Notes: generated by a model from the letters alone, not told the origin. Positions 7,517-13,870 are shown, counted from the stretch's first letter. The stretch: DNA of 23,024 nt from NORP23 sp050302475 (GCA_050302475.1 JBNLBF010000027.1:1-23024); one strand, 5' to 3'. Translations and numbers: made by a program.

Positions 7517-7977
7517 CCGAGATTAAGACAACTGCAGAAGCCCTTGAAAATGCTGCGCTTCGGGGCGCGGTTATGACGAATGGCGAGGCGATGGAACATC
7601 AGCCGATGCCCCACGGGTTCGGCATCCCGCCCGCACCACCAAAATCCGAGGCACAATGGGCCTATGAACGCCTGATCCTCTATATCCAGAACTTTGAATC
7701 CCAGCTGGATAACGAGCACGAGGTTGGCATGGGGCTGGCAGGGGCAGATGTCGGGACATTGCTGATCCAGGGGATCGGATTTTTCGCTCCGGATCTGGTA
7801 ACTTTTTATGGCGAGGACGAAGACGGCGGTCGTATGCAACTTATCCAGCATGTCAGCCAACTGAACGTCATGCTTGTTGCCAGTCCCAAACGCGAAGAGA
7901 CCCCGAACCGGATCGGCTTTCGCCTTGTGGAACAACTTGGGGATCAGGTTAAAGAAAGCACAGTTGCGGAAAAATGA
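7513..7977 (+). CDS. DUF6173 family protein of unknown function
   Basis: A 154-residue protein of unknown function, which I place in DUF6173, a family common in Rhodobacterales. The N-terminal ~45 residues are acidic and proline-rich (HGFGIPPAPPKS); the remainder is a compact domain with the segments AYERLILYIQNFES, GADVGTLLIQGIGFF, FYGEDEDGGRMQLIQH and LNVMLVASPK. There is no signal peptide, membrane segment or metal motif. The start is GTG at 7513, overlapping the stop of the MBL gene (GTGA) with GGAG 6 nt upstream; the frame extends upstream only inside that gene. Coupling to the dehydrogenase/hydrolase pair suggests a shared process, but nothing shows what it does. Confidence 0.72.
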   Translation: MTEIKTTAEALENAALRGAVMTNGEAMEHQPMPHGFGIPPAPPKSEAQWAYERLILYIQNFESQLDNEHEVGMGLAGADVGTLLIQGIGFFAPDLVTFYGEDEDGGRMQLIQHVSQLNVMLVASPKREETPNRIGFRLVEQLGDQVKESTVAEK

Positions 7978-8055
7978 CGCAAGGCGCGGATTGCACCCTT
8001 CACTTGTGGCAGGATTCATGGCAAACCTTCCGCCGAGTTAAATAGGAGGCATACG

Positions 8056-8190
8056 ATGGCTGAGTATCAACATGGCGGCATGGACATCCACGAACAGGAA
8101 AAAACCTATCATGGGTTTCTGAAAGTTGGGCGGATCAGCCTGTATATTTGTATTGGCATTTTGGTTTTTCTGGCGGTCTTCAATTCCTGA
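8056..8190 (+). CDS. aa3-type cytochrome c oxidase subunit IV
   Basis: A 44-residue small subunit IV of the aa3-type cytochrome c oxidase, as found in Paracoccus and Rhodobacter (bacterial COX IV family). The sequence begins MAEYQHGGMDIHEQEKTY, then GFLKVGR, and ends in one transmembrane helix (residues ~25-43, ending LAVFNS), the exact layout of the family. A strong AGGAGG (8044-8049) lies 6 nt before the ATG. It is too short for most automatic ORF cut-offs. The catalytic subunits are not in this window. The 78 bp upstream hold no other gene. Confidence 0.9.
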   Translation: MAEYQHGGMDIHEQEKTYHGFLKVGRISLYICIGILVFLAVFNS

Positions 8191-8217
8191 CCCGGACCGC
8201 TCGCCGGGGGGCATATT

Positions 8218-8799
8218 ATGAAACTGAAGAATCTGTTTACGATCATCGCTTTGGTCATTCTGTCCGCTTGTGCGGATTATGAAAATGATGATCCGGCGGT
8301 TGTATCCTCGCGCACCTACATCAGTGAAGAGCAGCCTTATGTTGAGCTTCTGACGATGGTCAACGAAAGCGGGGATTTCGGCGAACATTCCGGTATCGTC
8401 ATCAATGCCTCGCAAACGGTTCTTTATGATCCTGCAGGAAGTTTCCGCTATGAAGCAGAACTCGCGCGGTCACGGGACATTCATTACGGCATGAGCCCGC
8501 GCATGGTGGATTATTACAAACGCTATCATGCGCGTTTCGGGTATTACGTGGTGGCGCAGCGCGTTTACCTTTCGGCGGAAGAAGCCGAAGCCTTGTTCCG
8601 CAAAGCGAACGAAATTGGCACCACCGGACAGTTGCGTTGTGGACTGTCGGCGTCGCAGACGCTGAATTCGATATCCCGGTTTGCGAATATTCCTTCCACC
8701 TATTGGCCCGGAAAAATCATGGAAGCGATGGCCGAAGTGCCAGGCGTGGAAACCAGCTATACGCGCGAAAGTGACGTTGGCCAGAACTACGTCAACTGA
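8218..8799 (+). CDS. Lipoprotein with a possible permuted papain-like (NlpC/P60-superfamily) domain
   Basis: A 193-residue exported lipoprotein. The signal peptide MKLKNLFTIIALVILSAC ends in the lipobox L-S-A-C18. I do not recognise a named family. The order of motifs is suggestive: E-H57-S-G-I-V-I-N-A-S followed by LYDPAGSF, and later R-C141-G-L-S-A-S-Q-T-L at the start of a helix. In circularly permuted papain-fold proteins (YiiX/LRAT-like, DUF4105-like) the catalytic His comes first in an H-x-G-I strand and the Cys later in a helix, as here. A peptidase or amidase role in the envelope is therefore possible but unproven. It follows coxIV by 27 bp and precedes a terminator-like hairpin at 8824. 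Confidence 0.65.
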   Translation: MKLKNLFTIIALVILSACADYENDDPAVVSSRTYISEEQPYVELLTMVNESGDFGEHSGIVINASQTVLYDPAGSFRYEAELARSRDIHYGMSPRMVDYYKRYHARFGYYVVAQRVYLSAEEAEALFRKANEIGTTGQLRCGLSASQTLNSISRFANIPSTYWPGKIMEAMAEVPGVETSYTRESDVGQNYVN

Positions 8800-8823
8800 T
8801 CCTTAATATTTTCGGTAAATTGT

Positions 8824-8851
8824 AAGGGCTTCCTGTGATGGAGGCCCTTTT
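8824..8851 (+). terminator. Terminator-like hairpin that overlaps the next start codon
   Basis: A 10-bp stem, aagggcttcc (8824-8833) with ggaggccctt (8840-8849), has one G-U pair, a 6-nt loop (8834-8839) and a short T run (8848-8851). It lies 25 nt after the lipoprotein stop and looks like an intrinsic terminator. It also contains the likely ATG (8838) of the next gene and its AAGGG ribosome-binding site, so it may instead control translation. Confidence 0.5.
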
Positions 8852-9137
8852 GCGTTATGTAATGATTTTTCTGCTGATAGCCGGCTGTTCGTCCGCAAGT
8901 CTGAGCTATCGTGGCGTTGATCCGGTTCGGGTGACCGTCGATGGGTCCACATGGGACGTCTATCGCTCCGGGGATAACGTGCAGGCGATCCGCGTGAATT
9001 TTGAAATGCTTCCCGAAGTGGGCCGCATGGTTGGCCGCGCGATTACTGCGATTGAACGGGCAACTGGATGTGGAGTGGTGGCGAATTCCGCCAGTGGCGA
9101 CCAAGCCTTGGTGAATGCCAGAATAGATTGCGAGTGA
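8838..9137 (+). CDS. Small lipoprotein, unknown function
   Basis: A 99-residue predicted lipoprotein. The N-terminus MEALLRYVMIFLLIAGC ends in the lipobox L-I-A-G-C17; the mature ~80-residue part carries VTVDGSTWDVY, IRVNFEMLPEVGRMVGRA and a second and third Cys (TGCGVV, RIDCE) that could pair. Small proteins of this design are frequent in Rhodobacterales, but I know no function. The start is uncertain: ATG 8838 has AAGGG 9 nt upstream but sits inside a terminator-like hairpin; ATG 8862 is free of the hairpin but leaves a signal peptide with no positive charge and has no ribosome-binding site. Confidence 0.62.
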   Translation: MEALLRYVMIFLLIAGCSSASLSYRGVDPVRVTVDGSTWDVYRSGDNVQAIRVNFEMLPEVGRMVGRAITAIERATGCGVVANSASGDQALVNARIDCE

Positions 9138-9184
9138 ATACGACCGGCCAACGGTGAAAGTTTAAACCGGGCTTTGACGGGAAA

Positions 9185-9679
9185 CTAAGCGATCACCGGA
9201 ATGTAGAATTCGGCAAAAACAAAGTCGGAAATCTGTTCCTCCGGCAGTTTGTATATATTGATCACATTGTTTTTGTCGTGTGCGATCCGAATACTCGGCA
9301 GCTTGTTGTTCAGAATATCATCCAGCGCTGCTTGAAACGTATCGGGATGACCTTGGTAATTGAAAAACAGGAAATCCTGCTCTGCAATTTCCACCGGGTG
9401 AAGGTCTTTCGGGATAGTGTTGAAATTCTGCGGTTCGCAGGCAGAGATATACGTATATTTTTCAGATCCGTCAAACTTGCTGATTCCGAAATGTCTGAAG
9501 GAACCGGAAACCAGATGTGGGATGGCCAACTCCACCCATTTTACCCAATGGCCACGTAATGCTTCCGGATCATTCACGGGAAGTTCACTCGTAAAACCAA
9601 GAAGCTCCCACGGGCCAGCGCGCCGGATATCGGGCTCTTTCTGGACAGAGATATTCAATGTGTCACGTTTATGTTTCAT
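9185..9679 (-). CDS. GyrI-like small-molecule-binding domain protein (second of a tandem pair)
   Basis: A 164-residue stand-alone GyrI-like (AraC/BmrR effector-binding type) domain without a DNA-binding part. Family landmarks are YTYISACEP, the P-V-E-I-A-E-Q-D-F-L-F-F segment, G-H-P-D-T-F-Q-A-A-L-D-D-I-L-N-N, LPSIRI and the terminal strand AEFYIPV. Such proteins bind hydrophobic or cationic small molecules, and some hydrolyse ligands; this one's ligand is unknown. Its ATG overlaps the stop of the upstream paralog (ATGA), so the two are translationally coupled. The region is clearly AT-richer than its neighbours, which suggests a different history. Confidence 0.8.
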   Translation of the reverse strand: MKHKRDTLNISVQKEPDIRRAGPWELLGFTSELPVNDPEALRGHWVKWVELAIPHLVSGSFRHFGISKFDGSEKYTYISACEPQNFNTIPKDLHPVEIAEQDFLFFNYQGHPDTFQAALDDILNNKLPSIRIAHDKNNVINIYKLPEEQISDFVFAEFYIPVIA

Positions 9680-10224
9680 ACCAATTCTAACAGATTATGA
9701 CTGTTAAGTTTTGTAACCGGGCGATCCGTCAAAACAGTTTTCACCGGAATAAATATCTGAATTTCCTTTTCCTTTTCATACGGATCTGGTGGTCCGAAGG
9801 ATTTCTGTATCGAGATACTAATATCCGGCAATTCCACCCAGTTGGGGATACGGTTTCCCCAGATGTCTTCCATCGTTTCACGCAAGCCGAGCGCGTGTTG
9901 GTAATGTCCGAAGACCAGAAAGGTCTGCCGTGGTATGTCGAGTTGCGTAAATTCCTGCGGGGTTTCCCCAACTTCATCTCGGTCACATCCGGCGAAATAG
10001 GAAAAGCTGCTCACCTGATCATGAAATGCGATGCCTAAATGTGTTACCGGTGGTGTGTCGAATGTGCTGGCAGATATTTCCAGCCACTTGAACCATAGAT
10101 TCATAACTGACAGCCGGTCATTATAATCATATCGATCAGTTAAACCCACAAACCGGAATGGTCCCGCCTCACATAAGAGGGGGTTGCTGTTATCGATTGG
10201 TTTACCTGTCGCTATCTTCATCAT
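9676..10224 (-). CDS. GyrI-like small-molecule-binding domain protein (first of a tandem pair)
   Basis: A 182-residue stand-alone GyrI-like domain, homologous to the downstream gene. Matching landmarks are FSYFAGCDRDE, FTQLDIPRQTFLVFGHYQ, RETMEDIWGNRIPN and EIQIFIPV near residue 160, followed by a ~20-residue tail not present in the paralog. No helix-turn-helix domain, signal peptide or membrane segment is seen. The start is ATG at 10224 (ATG 10221 is adjacent); TTG at 10248 opens the frame but is unsupported, and no convincing ribosome-binding site precedes any of them. A candidate weak promoter pair (TTGCGC at 10275-10270, TAACAT at 10254-10249) has a short 15-nt spacer. Confidence 0.78.
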   Translation of the reverse strand: MMKIATGKPIDNSNPLLCEAGPFRFVGLTDRYDYNDRLSVMNLWFKWLEISASTFDTPPVTHLGIAFHDQVSSFSYFAGCDRDEVGETPQEFTQLDIPRQTFLVFGHYQHALGLRETMEDIWGNRIPNWVELPDISISIQKSFGPPDPYEKEKEIQIFIPVKTVLTDRPVTKLNSHNLLELV

Positions 10225-10273
10225 TACGAGCAGACGGTAGACCCACAAATGTTAAGCAACCTTTATCGCGCGC

Positions 10274-10300
10274 AAAAAAAACGGGCCGCTCAGGACCCGT
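10274..10300 (-). terminator. Intrinsic terminator of the DUF6280 gene
   Basis: On the minus strand a 7-bp stem (10300-10294 with 10287-10281, one G-U pair), a 6-nt loop and eight consecutive Ts (10281-10274) form a textbook terminator 25 nt after the DUF6280 stop. The G-U pair becomes a C/A mismatch when read from the plus strand, which confirms the orientation. Confidence 0.85.
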
Positions 10301-10324
10301 ATTCGTAAAATTTTTCAGAGCATG

Positions 10325-10636
10325 TCAGGCGGCGGCAGCCTGCTGCTGGCGTTCACTTTCTTCGCGTGACAGCGCAACGGAGGTACGCACACCGCGGCTC
10401 ACGAATTCCATCATGCCTTTGACAGCACGCTCGTTCGGTTCGATACCAGCACACATCAGGACCTCGCGTCCATCGCGGGAGCGGGCCCAGCGGGCGATGA
10501 CCTCGGGGCCATTACCGTATTTCTTGTCATCAGCAATTGCGTCGTCAAGCGCAGCAAGTACGACAGCAGCAAAGAGTTTTTGTGCACGTGCGCCCTGATC
10601 ATTGGCAAAAGCTGTTGAGTCAACGTAGTCGAACAT
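10325..10636 (-). CDS. DUF6280 family protein
   Basis: A 103-residue protein of unknown function that I recognise as DUF6280, a small family highly conserved in Rhodobacterales. It is soluble and mostly helical, with ARAQKLFAAVVLAALDDAIADD, YGNGPEVIARWARSRDGREVL, CAGIEPNERAVKG and the end TSVALSREESER plus a Gln/Ala tail. The strong conservation of charged and helical segments suggests a structural or regulatory role, but none is known to me. The start is ATG at 10636, with GAAGG 7-8 nt upstream; the frame is open to 10696 but the extra 20 residues look non-coding. It stands alone, with its own terminator. Confidence 0.8.
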   Translation of the reverse strand: MFDYVDSTAFANDQGARAQKLFAAVVLAALDDAIADDKKYGNGPEVIARWARSRDGREVLMCAGIEPNERAVKGMMEFVSRGVRTSVALSREESERQQQAAAA

Positions 10637-10675
10637 ACGTCGTCCTTCTCTTGTGTTTTCTTGAGTGCGAGGCGC

Positions 10676-10703
10676 AATATGACGGTTTTTTGACATATCT
10701 CAA
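10676..10703 (-). promoter_or_regulatory. Weak candidate promoter of the DUF6280 gene
   Basis: TTGAGA (10703-10698), a 16-nt spacer and CATATT (10681-10676) on the minus strand would start transcription ~33 nt before the ATG at 10636. The -10 match is only 4 of 6. Confidence 0.28.
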
Positions 10704-10879
10704 ATGCAATAAGCGCATACCTGCCATGCGCATAGTGCATAGATTGCTAAAATATTAACGTCCGAAACTTCAGAGTCCGGATTCTGCCAGTGTTAACAAG
10801 ACTCTAACAAATAACAATATTTCTGTGTGGAAATATGATTTTTCTGGATTTCTTGTCTTTATCTTTGAAAAACCGACGG
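10704..10879. other. AT-rich intergenic region between the DUF6280 gene and the leuA leader
   Basis: No gene is seen here. The stretch is AT-rich and holds upstream control DNA for the divergent DUF6280 and leuA transcripts. A near-perfect 16-bp dyad, cagagtccggattctg (10771-10786), and the palindrome atgcgcat (10727-10734 region) could be protein-binding sites, but neither matches an operator I know. No good -35 element is found at the right distance from the leuA-leader -10 box. Confidence 0.4.
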
Positions 10880-10885
10880 TATAGT
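10880..10885 (+). promoter_or_regulatory. Candidate -10 box (TATAGT) of the leuA leader transcript
   Basis: TATAGT is followed by exactly 7 nt and then the ATG of the leader peptide (10893), so transcription probably starts at or beside the start codon, giving a leaderless message. No Shine-Dalgarno precedes the ATG. Leaderless leader-peptide mRNAs are known for trpL in alphaproteobacteria. A -35 is unclear (TTGTCT at 10853 is 21 nt away). Confidence 0.5.
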
Positions 10886-10892
10886 GCGGCTC

Positions 10893-10979
10893 ATGGTTAA
10901 GAATTCGCATAAATCCCTGATTTTGGCTGGCGCTCCGTCGCTGGGCCTTGATGCGATTCTACTACTTAGCAGCCTCTGA
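10893..10979 (+). CDS. leuL: Leucine-rich leader peptide of leuA (leuL-like)
   Basis: A 28-codon ORF lies 77 nt upstream of leuA. The peptide begins MVKNSHKSLILAGAPSLGLD and ends A-I-L-L-L-S-S-L; 8 of 28 residues are leucine, with three in a row (L23-L25) encoded CTA-CTA-CTT. CTA is a rare leucine codon in this genome (coding regions here favour CTG), which is the classic design of an attenuator peptide that senses charged leucyl-tRNA. The tandem codons and the two Ser codons overlap a segment (10965-10972) complementary to the leuA ribosome-binding region. The start is probably leaderless. The role in leucine-dependent control of leuA is an inference from position and codon content. Confidence 0.8.
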   Translation: MVKNSHKSLILAGAPSLGLDAILLLSSL

Positions 10980-11047
10980 GCGTGCCGGGAGACGGCGCGC
11001 GCGCTCAGGGGAGAATGGACGCGCCTTAACTCTCAAACTGCTAAGGA
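10965..11047 (+). promoter_or_regulatory. leuA leader RNA structures: nested stems that sequester the leuA Shine-Dalgarno
   Basis: Three pairings are visible. (a) cttagcag (10965-10972) is perfectly complementary to ctgctaag (11038-11045), which overlaps the leuA Shine-Dalgarno AAGGA (11043-11047). (b) Inside it, cctctgagcg (10973-10982, holding the leader stop codon) pairs with cgctcagggg (11002-11011) as a 10-bp stem with one G-U, capped by gccg/cggc (10984-10987/10993-10996). (c) ggcgcg (10994-10999) with cgcgcc (11020-11025) competes with (b). None is followed by a U-tract. The model: stalling at the leucine codons masks 10965-10972 and frees the ribosome-binding site. Confidence 0.6.
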
Positions 11048-11056
11048 ATTTTCAAA

Positions 11057-12598
11057 ATGACACAGAATACACAGGATCACGTACTGATCTTTGACACTAC
11101 TTTGCGCGATGGCGAACAGAGCCCCGGCGCAACCATGACGCATAGCGAAAAGATGGAGATCGCGGCGCTGCTCGACGAAATGGGTGTCGATATTATTGAG
11201 GCCGGGTTCCCAATTGCTTCGGAAGGCGATTTTGCCGCCGTTTCGGAGATATCCAAGCTGGCGAAAAACTCCGTCATTTGCGGATTGGCACGCGCGAATT
11301 TCAAGGATATCGACCGCTGCTGGGACGCCGTGAAATATGCGGAACAACCGCGCATTCACACCTTCATCGGAACCTCGCCACTGCATCGGGACATTCCGAA
11401 ACTGAACAAAGACCAGATGGCGGATCTGATTCATGAGACGGTCACTCATGCCCGCAACCTGTGCGACAATGTCCAATGGTCGCCGATGGATGCGACGCGG
11501 ACAGAGCATGACTACCTGTGCCGGGTGATCGAGATTGCGATCAAAGCCGGGGCGACCACGATTAACATTCCCGACACGGTGGGCTACACGGCCCCGCGCG
11601 AAAGCGCTGACCTGATCCGGATGCTGATCGAAAAAGTCCCCGGCGCTGACGAGGTGGTTTTTGCCACCCACTGCCATAACGATCTGGGTATGGCGACGGC
11701 AAACTCCTTGGCGGCGGTGGAGGCGGGAGCCCGCCAGATCGAATGTACGATCAACGGATTGGGTGAGCGCGCCGGCAACACCGCGCTGGAAGAGGTTGTG
11801 ATGGCCCTGAAGGTCCGTCACGACATCATGCCCTATCACACGCAGATCGACACGACGAAGATCATCAACATCTCGCATCGTGTGGCGCAGGTGTCGGGCT
11901 TCCCGGTGCAGTTCAACAAGGCCATCGTCGGCAAGAATGCGTTCGCGCATGAAAGCGGTATTCACCAGGACGGGATGTTGAAAAATGCCGAGACGTTCGA
12001 GATCATGCGCCCGTCCGACATTGGCCTCGCCGGGACATCGCTGCCACTGGGCAAACATTCCGGGCGGGCGGCGTTGCGCGCGAAACTGAACGAGCTGGGA
12101 TACGAAGTCGGGGACAATCAGCTGAAAGATGTGTTCGTCCGGTTCAAGGAACTGGCGGATCGCAAGAAAGAGGTTTTCGACGAAGATCTGATTGCGCTGA
12201 TGTCCGAAGGCTCGGATGCGGAACATGACCACATCCAGCTGACTTCGCTGAAAGTGGTGACAGGGACAGGAATGGACCCTGAAGCTGATATGGTCGTGAC
12301 AATTGATGGACAGGAACATCATATCGTGTCCTCGGGCGATGGACCGGTAGACGCGGTGTTCAGTGCCGTGAAGAAAGCATTCCCGCACACGGCGAGGCTG
12401 GCACTCTATCAAGTTCATGCTGTGACGGGCGGGACCGATGCGCAGGCGACTGTCTCCGTTCGTCTGGAGGAGGATGGCAAGATTGTCGTTGGGCAGTCCG
12501 CTGACACGGACACGATTGTGGCGTCGGCGAAAGCCTATATCAACGCGATCAACAATCTGATTGTGCGCAGACAAAAGACAGCGCCCGAACCTGTTTGA
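11057..12598 (+). CDS. leuA: 2-isopropylmalate synthase
   Basis: A 513-residue 2-isopropylmalate synthase, condensing acetyl-CoA with 2-ketoisovalerate in the first committed step of leucine synthesis. The TIM-barrel domain shows FDTTLRDGEQSPG (12-24), the metal-binding HCHNDLG (H205, H207), NGLGERAGNT (233-242) and AHESGIHQDG. The linker subdomains are followed by a C-terminal regulatory domain (from ~390) that normally binds leucine for feedback inhibition. The ATG at 11057 has AAGGA 9 nt upstream, and that site lies inside a leader structure. leuA is the only leucine gene here. Regulation is thus likely at two levels, leader-peptide control and allosteric feedback. Confidence 0.97.
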   Translation: MTQNTQDHVLIFDTTLRDGEQSPGATMTHSEKMEIAALLDEMGVDIIEAGFPIASEGDFAAVSEISKLAKNSVICGLARANFKDIDRCWDAVKYAEQPRIHTFIGTSPLHRDIPKLNKDQMADLIHETVTHARNLCDNVQWSPMDATRTEHDYLCRVIEIAIKAGATTINIPDTVGYTAPRESADLIRMLIEKVPGADEVVFATHCHNDLGMATANSLAAVEAGARQIECTINGLGERAGNTALEEVVMALKVRHDIMPYHTQIDTTKIINISHRVAQVSGFPVQFNKAIVGKNAFAHESGIHQDGMLKNAETFEIMRPSDIGLAGTSLPLGKHSGRAALRAKLNELGYEVGDNQLKDVFVRFKELADRKKEVFDEDLIALMSEGSDAEHDHIQLTSLKVVTGTGMDPEADMVVTIDGQEHHIVSSGDGPVDAVFSAVKKAFPHTARLALYQVHAVTGGTDAQATVSVRLEEDGKIVVGQSADTDTIVASAKAYINAINNLIVRRQKTAPEPV

Positions 12599-12605
12599 TC
12601 ATCTA

Positions 12606-12634
12606 TCTGCCGTAGCGTTCATCGCTGCGGCAGA
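12606..12634 (+). terminator. 12-bp stem-loop after leuA (no U-tract)
   Basis: A continuous 12-bp stem with one G-U pair, tctgccgtagcg (12606-12617) with cgctgcggcaga (12623-12634), encloses a 5-nt loop 7 nt after the leuA stop. No T run follows, so it is either an unusual terminator or a 3'-end stabilising hairpin. Confidence 0.45.
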
Positions 12635-12643
12635 ATCCCGAAT

Positions 12644-12817
12644 TTGCACGAAACTTGCACTTTTACTCGGCGGCTTCTTGCGCCGGGGGTGTTTACTTGC
12701 ACAAATCGAACACTCTATTTCCGGGCAGCCCCTTTACCCTCGCGGCAAGAAACCAATATAAAGAGTGAACTTTAACAAGGCGACCATCGAGTCGCCTGAC
12801 CTTTTATGGGGCGAGAC
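12644..12817 (+). promoter_or_regulatory. mreB upstream region: TTGCAC repeats, candidate -10 and 5'-UTR hairpin
   Basis: The 219-bp gap between leuA and mreB holds three copies of TTGCAC (12644-12649, 12655-12660, 12697-12702), the first two 11 bp apart. A TATAAA box (12757-12762) with a poor -35 (TTACCC, 12734-12739, 17-nt spacer) would start transcription near 12769. A perfect 7-bp hairpin, aggcgac/gtcgcct (12778-12784/12791-12797), then lies in the leader. Its position after the promoter argues for a leader element of mreB rather than a terminator of leuA. Confidence 0.35.
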
Positions 12818-13858
12818 ATGTTTGACCGTATCAGCAGTATGTTCAGCGCGGACATGGCGATTGACCTCGGCACGGCGAACACGCTGGTCTACGTCAAAGG
12901 CAAGGGCATCATTCTGAACGAACCGTCGGTTGTTGCCTATCACAATCGCGACGGCCGCAAGCAAGTATTGGCGGTCGGTGAAGACGCGAAACTGATGCTG
13001 GGCCGCACACCCGGTAGTATCGAGGCGATCCGTCCGATGCGCGACGGGGTGATCGCGGATTTTGATGTGGCCGAGGAGATGATCAAACACTTCATCAAGA
13101 AGGTGCATAAGCGCGGATCCTTCGTGAAACCGAAGATCATCATCTGTGTGCCGCACGGCGCAACGCCGGTCGAAAAACGCGCCATTCGGGAATCCGTTTT
13201 GCAAGCCGGTGCGCGCAAGGCCGGTCTGATTGCAGAACCGATAGCGGCAGCCATCGGAGCCGGGATGCCGATCACTGATCCGACCGGAAACATGGTTGTT
13301 GATATCGGTGGTGGTACGACCGAGGTGGCGGTGCTGTCGCTGGGCGACATCGTGTACGCCCGATCCGTCCGAGTCGGTGGTGACCGAATGGATGACGCGA
13401 TTGTTTCCTACCTGCGCCGCCAGCACAACATGCTGGTGGGCGAAAGCACGGCGGAGCGGGTGAAGACCTCCATCGGGACGGCGCGAATGCCGGATGACGG
13501 GCGGGGCCTGTCGATGGAAATCCGCGGGCGTGACCTGTTGAACGGTGTCCCGCGCGAGGTAGAGATCACGCAGGCACAGGTCGCCGAAGCACTCGCCGAA
13601 CCCGTGCAGCAGATTTGCGAGGCGGTTATGACCGCATTGGAATCCACGCCACCTGATCTGGGGGCGGACATTGTTGACAGAGGTGTTATGCTGACGGGCG
13701 GGGGCTCGTTGCTGGGTGACCTCGATCTGGCGCTGCGCGAACAGACGGGTCTAGCGATTTCGGTCGCGGATCAGCCCCTGAACTGCGTGGCGCTCGGAAC
13801 GGGTCGGTCGCTGGAATTTGAAACGCAACTGGCACATGTGATCGACTTCGGCAACTAA
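12818..13858 (+). CDS. mreB: Rod shape-determining actin homolog MreB
   Basis: A 346-residue bacterial actin that polymerises under the inner membrane and guides lateral wall synthesis. The N-terminal MFDRISSMF is the membrane-binding amphipathic stretch. The nucleotide-binding motifs are DLGTANT (16-22), VVDIGGGTTE and the LTGGGSLL segment near residue 290. Length equals that of E. coli MreB (347). I prefer ATG 12818 over ATG 12806 because GGGGCGAG lies just before 12818 and the shorter form matches the family; ATG 12806 has no ribosome-binding site. It is the first gene of the elongasome operon, 12 bp before mreC. Confidence 0.97.
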   Translation: MFDRISSMFSADMAIDLGTANTLVYVKGKGIILNEPSVVAYHNRDGRKQVLAVGEDAKLMLGRTPGSIEAIRPMRDGVIADFDVAEEMIKHFIKKVHKRGSFVKPKIIICVPHGATPVEKRAIRESVLQAGARKAGLIAEPIAAAIGAGMPITDPTGNMVVDIGGGTTEVAVLSLGDIVYARSVRVGGDRMDDAIVSYLRRQHNMLVGESTAERVKTSIGTARMPDDGRGLSMEIRGRDLLNGVPREVEITQAQVAEALAEPVQQICEAVMTALESTPPDLGADIVDRGVMLTGGGSLLGDLDLALREQTGLAISVADQPLNCVALGTGRSLEFETQLAHVIDFGN

Positions 13859-13870
13859 TGGGAGACAGGA

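Noticed and set aside
10771..10786. 16-bp near-palindrome cagagtccggattctg as a defined operator
   Set aside because: It could bind a dimeric regulator, but it matches no operator I know and occurs once; not enough to name it.
11033..12574. A 513-codon open frame on the minus strand
   Set aside because: It is antisense to leuA over its whole length, its translation is rich in His/Arg/Gln with no family resemblance, and leuA is unmistakable.
12778..12797. Hairpin aggcgac/gtcgcct as the leuA terminator
   Set aside because: It is 180 nt after leuA, lies after the likely mreB promoter and has only a weak, displaced T run; better seen as an mreB leader element.
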